DNA of 64,000 bases. It comes from Entophlyctis helioformis (taxonomy: Eukaryota > Chytridiomycota > Chytridiomycetes > Chytridiales > Chytriomycetaceae). The notes beneath the pieces are model-generated. The model saw only the letters and a program-made list of their open reading frames with translations. It was not told where the DNA came from and did not search any database. The stretch is taken from assembly GCA_025526915.1 (NCBI GenBank), contig JAHLKH010000004.1, positions 124,001 to 188,000 on the forward strand. The letters are read 5' to 3'. A program made the position numbers and the translations under genes. Position 1 is the stretch's first letter; the number at the start of each line of letters is the position of its first letter. Shown one piece after another: positions 1 to 8,770 of this stretch.

Positions 1-2
1 GC

Positions 3-1232
3 GTTCGCAACATGATCGTCACACTTTGGTAAGCTTGGCGGTGCACGTCCTGTCTTGACCTGTCTTGTCTTGCCTTGTCTTGTCTTGGCTCGCCAACTGT
101 GCTAATCTGACGCACTGGTGTGCACATTCGTATGCAACTTTCCTTGTGTGCACTGGATGAATGCCCTGCTGGTTGTTCGTCAGGGGAGACGACGGTAACG
201 AATACGATCTGCTTTCTGCCCTTCCCGCACTGGCCTACTTTGGCGAGCATGCGTATCTTGCAAGCGACGATGTCGACTGGTCCACTCTCAAGCGCAACTT
301 TGCAGCCATCAGCGGCGGCAGACTTGAAGACTGGATCTACGCAAGCAAGCTCGATTCTATCCCAAATAGCTTGCCTCGTCGCGAACGCTTTCCTGTAAGT
401 CCAGTCAATGCCTCCAGTCCACTGGCTTGATTGGTGCTTGCATTAGGTGGCGCAACAGCGAGTGGCTTACCGCAAGCATCAACAGCCCAATCCATCAAAG
501 TGGATTCTCTGGCAAGATCCACTCTACAGCTTCCTGTCGCCACAGTACCATGACCAAGACGTCGAACTCCACTATACAGAGATGGCCAAATACCTGGTTG
601 CCGCATCGTCTGACGAGGTTTCTCTGCAAACATACCCACTCAATCGTCGTCTTCGCTTCCCTGCCCTCATCGCACATACCCTTTCTCTCAAGGCCAACAT
701 CCGCGACAGATGTGTCCAGGCGTACAAAGCGGCCAGCGTTGCCGATCGTGTCCAGCAGCTTGGGCATATCCTTGATACACGAATCCGGCCTCTTCAAAGG
801 GCACTTGAAGAGCTACATCAGTTTCACCGTGGTCGGGTGTGGCTTGATACATACAAGCCGTTTGGACTCGAGATTGTGGAAATGCGGTATGGCGCTGTTC
901 TGATCAGACTCAAGACGCTGGAAGAGCGTGTGCTCGCATACTGTCGCTACTCGTCTCAAGAAGCCAGCCGTGGTAGCAACATGACGAATGATGCTAATGG
1001 GCCAGACAACCGATCTGGACGACTGAACGGCTTCACAGGCACCGGCAGCCGGCATGGCACCCACAGCGGCAGCAATACGCTGCATTACACGCCCTTTCCA
1101 ACCAGTCCCGACAGCAGCATTCCCGAGTTTGAAGTCGATCTGGTCTATCAGCCATATCCCGGACATGGAATGGACCTTATGTTTGACTTTGCACGCTCGT
1201 ACACGCCATCGCGCGCTCTTGGTGCAGGATAG
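3..1232 (+). CDS. GH20 beta-N-acetylhexosaminidase (GcnA/GH20C-like), C-terminal part, 5' partial
   Basis: The gene runs in from the left edge. Three exons can be joined: 3-28, 184-394 and 447-1232, with introns 29-183 and 395-446. The join restores a continuous protein in which VTLWGDDG (the W codon is split by the intron) is followed by LLSALPALAYFGEHA, as in bacterial-type exo-beta-N-acetylglucosaminidases of family GH20 (GcnA/GH20C). Further on come a W-x-L-W-Q-D-P-L segment and the long helical C-terminal domain, with RFPALIAHTLSLKANI and the W-L-D-x-Y-K-P-F-G-x-E-I motif. This family removes terminal N-acetylglucosamine or N-acetylgalactosamine from glycans. The catalytic barrel with its Asp-Glu pair lies upstream of the window, so activity cannot be judged. 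About 80 residues at the C-terminus are Ser/Gly/Thr-rich and look lineage-specific. The family assignment is from remembered motifs; a bacterial origin is inference. Confidence 0.8.
51..87. repeat. TCTTG-type pentanucleotide tract in intron 1 of the GH20 gene
   Basis: Imperfect head-to-tail copies of TGTCT and TCTTG lie inside the intron 29-183. Polypyrimidine on the coding strand. Confidence 0.8.
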
Positions 1233-1376
1233 CCGCGCATGCTATTCTGGGCCAATGCTACATGTTCTGTCTCGTCTACGGCCTCTCAATACATTTACAC
1301 ATGGAAACTGGAGGGGCAAAAACGACCGGCTTCATCAACAACGCAACATACAAGATCTAGACCAAACAGCAATCCA

Positions 1377-2424
1377 TCAAGCCTTTGTCACGTTGTCGTA
1401 CGTCACGCCAGCCAGACTGCCGCCACGCATCGTCTTGACGACGTTCTGCTCAAACTCTTTGCGGTTCGTCCGGAGCACCTCCGCAGCAGCTGATATCCAA
1501 ACGACAGTGCATAAGTACAGGGCGAAGCAAGAGAACAGCTGGAAGGCGACTTGCCTTTGTTCAGAGGGTCTTCGGCATTAGGCTCCAGGAACAGATATTG
1601 AAGGCCGACAAGGACCGAGTTCATGTTGAGCACCGGCTTCCAGTCCTCGCGCAAAATGTTGAGACAGACATTGCCCTCGAGATCAATGTTTGGGTGGTAG
1701 ATCTACATGTGCAGAGCAGCCGGCGATCGTACTGTTAGGCCCATGTGACGCACAAAGCCACCAAGCACGGACAATCTACCTTTTGGGAGCATAGGACCTT
1801 GGGCGGCTCGTGTGGGTAGTTGGCATTGACCTTGAAGTTGAACACAAAGACGCCGCCCTTGTAGAATCCTGTGCCGTGCGTAAAGGCGTGAGTTGATGGA
1901 TCGCTTGGATGAGCGGCGCCATCTGTGCATGGCTCGTGGTGTGCAAGCGCCACACAAACCTTCGTCTGGCTTGATGGTCAGCTTGAAGTTGAACAGGTCG
2001 TTGGGGTTGGGGAACGTGAGGGTCATGGTCGAGGGCAGGCTGTCCATGTCGTTCAGGTCTGTGGCCGAAACGCCGTCAACGTCATCAACGTCATGCCAGT
2101 TTCAGATCAAGGCGCAAGTCAGTCAGCCAGTCAGTCAGTCAGACAGCCAGTTGATCCAGTGGCAGACCGGCAGGGCACCCGATGCTCTGTCAGGAAGCTG
2201 CTCTCCGGCTATTGGCTGGGCTGGCTGGCACAGCACCGTCTCGTGGCAGCTCCTTGGCCCAAATGCCGTGGATCACATTGCGGCGGTTGCTCTGGCTATG
2301 AAATTGAGCCAGGGCCTTGCAACTCACCCTTTTGCAGCCGCAGTTCGGCAGCCGTCGTTTTGGGCTTCTTGGCCGCACCGTCGCCGGCAGCAGCCTTCTT
2401 CTTCAAGTTCATGATGTTGAGCAT
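1377..2424 (-). CDS. UBC12: NEDD8-conjugating enzyme E2 UBC12
   Basis: E2 enzyme that receives NEDD8 from the UBA3-ULA1 E1 and passes it to cullins. Five exons are visible: 2424-about 2331, 2058-about 1967, 1868-1780, 1702-1555 and 1489-1377. The N-terminal extension [10 protein letters not shown] resembles the UBC12 tail that docks on the NEDD8 E1. The core follows with [34 protein letters not shown], the HPN motif ([10 protein letters not shown]) and the catalytic cysteine in [28 protein letters not shown] then matches the family exactly in spacing, and the protein ends near MRGG. Length, about 180 residues, is normal for UBC12 (about 183). The start at 2424 is the first Met and gives the expected docking peptide. 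The intron at 1490-1554 begins with GC rather than GT. PIERCE is transcribed divergently from about 310 bp away. Confidence 0.93.
2116..2143. repeat. CAGT tetranucleotide tract in UBC12 intron 1
   Basis: Short imperfect array of AGTC units within the largest UBC12 intron (about 2059-2330). Similar CAGT/CGGT arrays recur in introns near 39.67 kb and 58.33 kb. Confidence 0.75.
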
Positions 2425-2734
2425 GGTAGGCCTGTTCGTTGGAGGGGAGAGCATGGGTAAACCATGCCGGCTTGTTGTCGTACGATGACTCTTGAGGCTC
2501 GGGCGCTGATTGGCTGGCTTGAGGGGCGGTCATTGGTTGGCCCAGATGATGCCATCAAGTCACGTGATCCGACTGCCATCCGGCAATGTCCGGCATCAAT
2601 GTTTTGGATCAGGGCGTCTCCAGATTGGCCAAACACGTCGCATACGAAGGTGGCATGGCTGCAAAAGTGCGTCCACTGGTCCACCATGCAGGCTGCTGAC
2701 TCTTGGCTGTTGGAATGGTATGCTGGTCAGAGCA
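2425..2734. promoter_or_regulatory. Divergent promoter region UBC12 / PIERCE
   Basis: Head-to-head spacer of about 310 bp between the two start codons. It contains AGTCACGTGATC with a CACGTG core at 2561-2566, and CATTGG at about 2530, a possible CCAAT-type box. A short first exon of the + strand gene might also lie here, because the region is open in one frame. No other coding signal was recognised. Confidence 0.4.
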
Positions 2735-3518
2735 ATGAGTTGCAATCCCTTTCAGCTCGAGCCGGTGCGCGCAAATGTTCTTCAAGAGCCCCAGATCCAC
2801 AAGGAAATCCATGCGCTGGAGACGCACATGGCGGCACTGCGAGCATCCATCAGCGAGTCGGAGAAGCGCATCCAAGCTCACGAGGCTGCGCTGCCGCCCG
2901 CCAGTCCACGTGCCCATGTGCCCTCCATTGGCGCGGCACCTGGATACGTCTGCGTCACGTCCACGAGTTCCGCAGCAACAGTAAACGCGTCGACAAGCAG
3001 CAACCTGTCGCAGCAAACGCAGAAGCAGCATCGGCAGGCCACGCAGCCACATGGCAAGCTTGGCGATCCTGCCAGTGGCACATCCGATTCTGGCCACGGC
3101 ACACGCACGTCCGATCTGTACAGCACAGACGGCAAGCTGCCATCCCGATTTGAAGAGCCTGGTTCGTTGCAGCAATGATCATCCTTTGTTGATTGCGACC
3201 ACACTGCTAATCTGGCATCGCGTTTGCGACTGAGCAGGCTCTTGGAACTACAAGATCAAGGAGCAGCACCCGCTCTACACCACAACCACAAACCAGCACG
3301 GCCAGATGCGGCCAACGGTCCACGACATGCCGACAGTCTTCCATGGGCAAGAATCAAAGTTCACCGAGGTAGGCACGGCCGCCTGCCAGCTCTGATCGCT
3401 GGATATGGCAGCCACCAACGCGTCATGACCGCTAACTCATTGCTGTGATGGCGGTCGCTTGGCGCGGTAGCATCTCAACATGGCAGGGCCGTATCGCAAC
3501 TTCTCTCTCAACATCTAG
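2735..3518 (+). CDS. PIERCE1: PIERCE1/2-like ciliary microtubule inner protein
   Basis: Three exons: 2735-3161, 3238-3368 and 3471-3518, with introns 3162-3237 and 3369-3470; all phases join cleanly. The C-terminal half matches vertebrate PIERCE1 (C9orf116) step by step: R-T-S-D-L-Y, then L-P-S-R-F-E-E-P-G, NYKIKEQHPLYTT-T-N-Q, the hallmark PTVHDMPTVFHG, and a final HLNMAGPYRNFSLNI (human ends G-G-M-F-Q-N-N-T-L-N-V). PIERCE proteins sit in the lumen of axonemal doublet A-tubules and help hold outer-arm dynein attachments. The N-terminal 140 residues are extra: a short coiled-coil-like stretch (IHKEIHALETHMAALRASI), then Ser/Thr/Gln-rich sequence. The start at 2735 is the nearest in-frame Met to this region. 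The frame stays open to 2510, so an upstream start or exon is possible. The motif match is strong; the function is inferred from the family. Confidence 0.85.
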
Positions 3519-3599
3519 CGGTGCATGTCTCACAGATCTCTGTCCGTCTCCCACTTGCTCAATGGGCGTGAATGAAAAATGGAGGGATTGTTCAATCCA

Positions 3600-6250
3600 C
3601 TAGTCAGTCTTGAAGTGGCTGCGGAAGTAGCCCTTGAGATACCAAGTCAAGCCACCCGTGCCCAGTGTCAGCACTAGACCAAGACCGAGTTGCAGGCCTT
3701 GATAGACCAGCGATTGGGCCTTGAATATCCGGACGCGCAGATTGCCCCACCTGCACAGCAGCATCAAAACGTGATCGGTATCAACAGCTGACAATGGACA
3801 GACAAGCAACCAAAGGCAAAGCAAGCTTGGGACGTAGGGCCCGCCACTCACGTGCTCTCTGTCCATGTCCCTTTGCTCGGATCAACCACTCTAAACGCGC
3901 CTGTGCTTTCATCCATAGCAAGGCCCGTTCCGTACGCTTGATGGTACTGTGTCATGGACAGCACACACTGGTTGGCGACACAGTTGTACGGCGAAGTCGG
4001 ATCTTGGCAGAGCGGGTTGGAGCAGTTTCCTGGCGTTCGTGCCGACGCCGTCCAGTTGAGAAGCGCCAAGAAAGTGTATTGCGGCAATGGTGTCACCGAC
4101 GCAGGCTGAAAGACGCTTGAATATCCTGTCATCAGCTGGCCACCAAACGGGGCTGGATAGAGCAGCAGATACAGAAATGGGTCAGCCTAGAGCCTCTTGT
4201 GAGAGGACAGCAGAGTCGATTGGAAAGTGCACAACAAGCTGGCATACATCTCAGCTGCTGCAGGTAGGAACACGAAATGTTTCGCGTGAAGCAGTCCAGA
4301 AGTTCGCCAACCTATATGGCAGGCAAGAATCGAAAACGCGGTTAGGATGCGCTCTGCCGTTCACAAGATGCCAGAGCAAACGCATACAAGTGTGCAATTG
4401 ACGGATATCGATGCAGATTCAGCAGCTGATCCACCCGCAAGAAGATGGATATTCCTGGCAGTCGAGTTGACAACGCCACACAGTGATGCGACGTTGTTGG
4501 TGTTCCATTGCGAGCCATCGTCAAACTCGGAATTGTGAAACCTGTTAGAGAACTGAGCTTGGTAGTCCGAGATGACCACGGCAGGAATGTTGCGCTTTGC
4601 CAAGAAAGCCATGGCCGAAGATGGGGGCAGCCGGTTGTTGGCTGTGGCCGAAAAGGCTGCATCAAGAGAAACAGACACGGGTGCCGAGCCTCCAGCAAAC
4701 GTGACCGACACTTGGTCGCGCAGCGCGTTGACAAGGTTCGATGTCTGTGCATTGACCGTGTCCACATGCAGAAAGTGGGGCGATGACGTGCCACCTGGGC
4801 GAGTGAGCCCGCCAATAGTATCAAACTCGATGATCGACTCGATCTGGTCAAAGGCGATGTTGGTGTAGTTGGTGGATGCGCGGCATGGCGACGTGCACGC
4901 AGCCCCACGCAGAGGACATGCCGCACTGGGATTGCCAGACGCATCCTTGCACGTGAACGGGGTTGTAAGGTCCGCGACAAACCGCTGCGAGCCTGCAAAC
5001 GACCACGACTCGGCGTTGAACGCGGAAAAGATGACTGTCTTGGGGAGTGAGGCCATGCCGCCAACGACGCGGCTCAGAGCCTCTGCCACGCCAAGCATGG
5101 CAACCATGCCAGTGCGCTGTGCTGCGCCATAAGCAAAGTCGTGGATGAACGCACTGCTGTCGAGCTTGGAGCTGACTAAAATGATTGGTTTCTTGTCGCT
5201 GGCCGTCATGTTGGTCGAAAAGGTCGACCAGACAGAGTAGCCGCCAACAGGCTGGCACCAGCCACGGCGCAGGCAAGTCTCTGAGTTGATGGCAGACCAC
5301 ATGAGCGCGTCAAACTCCATCGAGTACAGAGGATACCCCTTGTAGCCACTGTTGGCATTGAAGTCGAGAGCCTGTCGTTGCATCCATTGTGAGGATGGCA
5401 TGGCATGGCATGGCATCACTCTATCAAATCTGACCTCGTTGATGGTGCCAATGGACTGGATGGACAGCGGATTCGATGGATACAGTCCAAAGATGGGGAA
5501 TCTGACATCTGCAAATGCAAGTCGGTTGCCCTGTCAAGCGCGAGATGGAACACCGCAAGCATCCAGCCGGCCGGCCAGCCGTGTATCGTGTCAGCTGCTC
5601 GTTGCTGGCTATACATGGCCAATCGGAACGCACCGGTGGGTTCCACAGGTGCCGATCGCTGGCGGATACGTTGGCGTAGAGGCCAAAGTTGCAGTTTGGG
5701 CATTGCGCATCTGTCGAGTATGCATCTGGCAGCACACTGTCCTTGATGACAAACATGGCAGCCACCTTTCCGGTTCCTTGCAGCGATCCGATAGAGTCGC
5801 TGTGGTTCGTGCAAGCGCAGGGGTTCAGCTGAGCGCGAGAGCAACCCAAAAGCAGGCGCCACCAGTGCATTGCGATCTTACGGCGACAAGAGCGACATGG
5901 GCATCACGACGGTGTACGAGGCACCAGACGGGGCACTGCCGGCAAAGTTCTGGATGTCGGCAGCCGTAGTGATGCGATAGAGCACACCTGTAGAGGACTT
6001 GGTGTCTGCCGTGCGTCGGCCCAGACAAACACAGACGTTAGGACGGGTGAACGCCACTCTGTGCCCCACTGAAGCGAGGCGAACCTGAGCAGCCAACCGA
6101 GCCCTGCGAAGTCAGCAGTCTGGTGCAGCCCGAGGCAGGCACGCCCTGGAATATGGCGCTCTCCAGGTAGATGTTCTGCTGGCGGGCGGACGACTGCTGG
6201 GCTGAGATGCAGGCAGGAAAGACCGCCAGAAGCAGCAGCTGGAGCAGCAT
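3600..6250 (-). CDS. NCSTN: Nicastrin-like gamma-secretase subunit
   Basis: Type I membrane glycoprotein that acts as substrate gatekeeper of gamma-secretase. Exon 1 (6250-about 6075) encodes a signal peptide (MLLQLLLLAVFPACISA) followed by NIYLESAIF and TRLLTSQGSVGC, matching the nicastrin N-terminus. Later exons give QCPNCNFGLYAN, then VWSTFSTNMTASDKKPIIL and KLDSSAFIHD of the degenerate aminopeptidase-like domain. FNAESWSFAGSQRF follows, with the Glu equivalent to human E333 and the DYIGS region. LPPSSAMAFLAKRNIPAVV is the characteristic Pro-Pro-Ser-Ser block. The last exon (about 3770-3600) holds the C-terminal membrane helix (LQLGLGLVLTLGTGGLTWYL) and a short basic tail. About seven or eight exons. 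The mitochondrial IF3 stop codon lies only 32 bp upstream of this ATG. The fold has no metal-ligand set, so it is not expected to be an active peptidase. Confidence 0.88.
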
Positions 6251-6282
6251 TGAACGGATGTTGAACGAGGGGTTAAGCGGAT

Positions 6283-7152
6283 CTATTTAGATGGTCGTGA
6301 AGGCATCGGTAATGGGGATGCCGATGGCTTTACAGGCGCAGAAGACGATGCTGGCGCGGGCTTGCTCTTGGGATCCATGACTAGCACAATCCGCTTGTTC
6401 GCCACGGTAGGCGTGCCGTGGACACCAGCAATGCCCTGGAGCTTTTCCACGATCGCCTTGAGCACGGCCGCACTCTGCTTGTTTCCGCGCTCGAAGATGG
6501 TGATCTGCAGCCTGTATCCCTTGTCGAGCAGCTGCTCGGCCTTGCTCAGCTTGACGTCCAGATCGTGGTCCGAGATGGTCGAGTTGACCTCAAACTCTTT
6601 GACAACGCCAGCGTGTCGCTTCCGTTGCTGGGCAGCAAGATCGGGCTGGGCAGCGCCAGAGCTGGAACCGGCCGCCGCGGCCTTCTTCTTGTCGTAGGCT
6701 GCCTTGCGAGACACGATGCGACACACGGGCGGATTCTGGTTGGGCGAGACCATGACCAGATCGCTCTCTCGAGGATCAAACAGTGCAAGTGCCTCGCGCA
6801 GCGCCTTGACGCCGAGCACTTCGCCTGTGGCGGAGATGACCAGCACATGCTCGGCCTTGATGCCCGCATTCTTGGTGCCCACTGCATCGCCGCCTTTCTT
6901 TCCACTGCTGCTACTGCTGCTGCTGTTGCTGCCAGTGCTTGTCTTGGCCGAGCTTGCAGGCAACGTGGCCAGCAGTCTATGTTGAGTCATTGGCACAGGC
7001 CGAGCCCAATAAATATGCGCTGCTGCTGCTGATGCTGCTGATGCTGCTGATGCTGCTGATGCTGCTGCTGTGTTGGCCGGTGCATACAGGCGGCCTCGAA
7101 TCTGCACAGGCAGCCAGTGTTGTCGGCAGAGGCATTTAAGGGCCGTCGCCAT
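6283..7152 (-). CDS. MTIF3: Mitochondrial translation initiation factor IF-3
   Basis: Single-exon, 289-residue protein. Residues 1-70 form a basic Ala/Ser-rich presequence of the mitochondrial-import type (MATALKCLCRQHWLPVQIRGR), followed by an Ala-Ala-Ser repeat. The IF3 N-domain follows (GIKAEHVLVISATGEVLG, LALFDPRESDLVMVSP) with the signature PPVCRIV, then a Lys/Ala-rich linker. The C-domain has KEFEVNSTISDHDLDVKL, a GYRLQITIFERG segment and a VHGTP turn. A 25-residue Pro/Ser tail ends the protein. It binds the mitochondrial small ribosomal subunit during initiation. Start 7152 gives the presequence; a downstream Met at about 6992 would shorten it. The first codon is 32 bp from the divergent start at 7185, so the 5' UTRs must overlap or be nearly absent. 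Confidence 0.88.
   Translation of the reverse strand: MATALKCLCRQHWLPVQIRGRLYAPANTAAASAASAASAASAAAAHIYWARPVPMTQHRLLATLPASSAKTSTGSNSSSSSSSGKKGGDAVGTKNAGIKAEHVLVISATGEVLGVKALREALALFDPRESDLVMVSPNQNPPVCRIVSRKAAYDKKKAAAAGSSSGAAQPDLAAQQRKRHAGVVKEFEVNSTISDHDLDVKLSKAEQLLDKGYRLQITIFERGNKQSAAVLKAIVEKLQGIAGVHGTPTVANKRIVLVMDPKSKPAPASSSAPVKPSASPLPMPSRPSK
7026..7076. repeat. GCTGCTGAT trinucleotide array inside IF3
   Basis: Tandem GCT/GAT units. On the minus strand they encode Ala-Ala-Ser repeats in the mitochondrial presequence region of IF3. Confidence 0.85.
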
Positions 7153-7184
7153 TTTGTCGATCAGCCGCCAACAACAAAATTGGC

Positions 7185-8737
7185 GATGGCACATCGAGGA
7201 CCACCGTTGCGCTATGAAGCCGTGCTCGACGAGCCGACCGAGGACAAGGAGCTGGCAAAGATACGAAACCTGCGCAGCCAGACTCGGCAGCTTGTACAGC
7301 AGCTGTGGGACGCTGCACGTGACACCGAAACCATCGAGACGCTTGTGAAGCCTATTCGCCAGTATCCCCCAGACTTGGTTCGCGAAGAGCGTGCGTCGCT
7401 GTCCACACCCGCCGGACGAGGTCGTCGTGTTGACACGCCAGATGGTCGCGTCGCAAGTGCGACACTGCACAGGCAGGACGATGGGCTTGGGATGCAGCGA
7501 TCACACGGCCGGCAATCCCAAGGGCAGGCGAGGCACACGGCAGCTCGCGCGGCTCAACGAAACCCTCCTTCGTCCGTCACCAAGCCGCCGTCGATTCAAA
7601 CCACAAACACAACACAGCTGGCGCCATGGTGGGCACGACGCTCGCCCACTAAACGCAAGGACGCCACTCAGGCTGGGAGGGCTACACCATCTTCTCTGCC
7701 AGCGCATCGCCAAACGCGGATGGCCGGGTCCCGCTCTCGATCGCCGGCACGGTCAGCAAGCCCCAACAAAGCATCTCGCTCGTCGCAACCGTCGCCTGAA
7801 AGAGTGCGCGTTGCTGACATCCCATACGAGCATCGTGAGTCGCTGCGGAGGCAGCGCAGAGAGCAGCAAGTGTGGGAGACACTGCATCGCGAAGATGCCT
7901 TTTTTGAAGACATTCAAGAGTATCGCCAGCTTCATCCAGATCTCTTCTTTGGCGATCCGCCCCCAAGGCAAGAGCGCCGAGCCTCGCATTTGAAAAGGAC
8001 GCCTTGATGGTGCCCCAAGTTCTGGCACTCGATTGACGACGGTGCATCTAATCTACTGCAACTACAGACCGGCTCGGATGAAGACGTCCATTTATCGTGA
8101 TCAGCCTCCATTACAAGACGTGGAACCCGAGGTGTCTCCACCAGACGGATACCACTGTATGTTGGAGATATGAATGCATGCTCCATTCACGGATATTGGC
8201 TCACGAGCCCACCGTCCGTAATATCTGGACAGATGCCGGAACGTTCCGTCTCAACGAACGGCTCTTTCCAGAGCACCTCGACCACCCATTCAAGACGCGC
8301 GACGATGCCGATGTATTCTTGCTGGACGAAAAGTCAAGGCAGCTCGCTGCGGAAGAGCCGCCAGTGAAGTGCGCCAGGAATCTGAATGCTGGCTGCCGCA
8401 ATGATTGCACGTTGCTGCTTCTAATGTCTGCATGTATTGTGACGGTTGATGTCTGCGCCAGAGTGACCATTCCAGCGAAGCTGATAGAACGGATACCCAA
8501 AGTATACAAGCATCATCGTCGCTCGTCATTTGATCCGGGAGACTCTATCGATATTGAAGCAGTAAGCGGTCAGCGCCCGTGTGTCGATCGCACTGCAGCA
8601 ACTCGTGTGTCATTAACATGACCTAGCATCTGCACAAGGGCTATGTCCCATACCTATGGAGTGGGCGGATGCTACGCGCTGGATCAGAGCATTTGTCTCT
8701 GAAGCTTGAGCTGCAATTGCAACAACCGAGGAAATAA
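7185..8737 (+). CDS. Unrecognised conserved-looking protein, basic/Ser-rich
   Basis: I do not recognise the family. Exon 1 starts at ATG 7185 (frame open to 7117) and encodes LRYEAVLDEPTEDKELAKIRNL, then VKPIRQYPPDLVREER, a long Arg/Ser/Pro-rich stretch, and a charged helix ending DAFFEDIQEY. Proposed joins are introns 7920-8067, 8132-8207 (phase 0), about 8368-8460 (phase 2), and about 8562-8627. Together these give PTVRNIWTDAGTFRLNERLF, P-E-H-L-D-H-P-F-K-T-R-D-D-A and VTIPAKLIERIPKVYK, and end at TAA 8735-8737. The phases agree, and the mid-section reads like a conserved domain. The first junction is doubtful: exon 1 otherwise runs to a stop at 8005-8007. Its neighbours PIERCE and DRC11 are flagellar, which makes an axonemal or basal-body role possible but unproven. 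Confidence 0.5.
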
Positions 8738-8770
8738 AGATGGTTTCCTCAGAACGCCAAAAGTTCAAGT

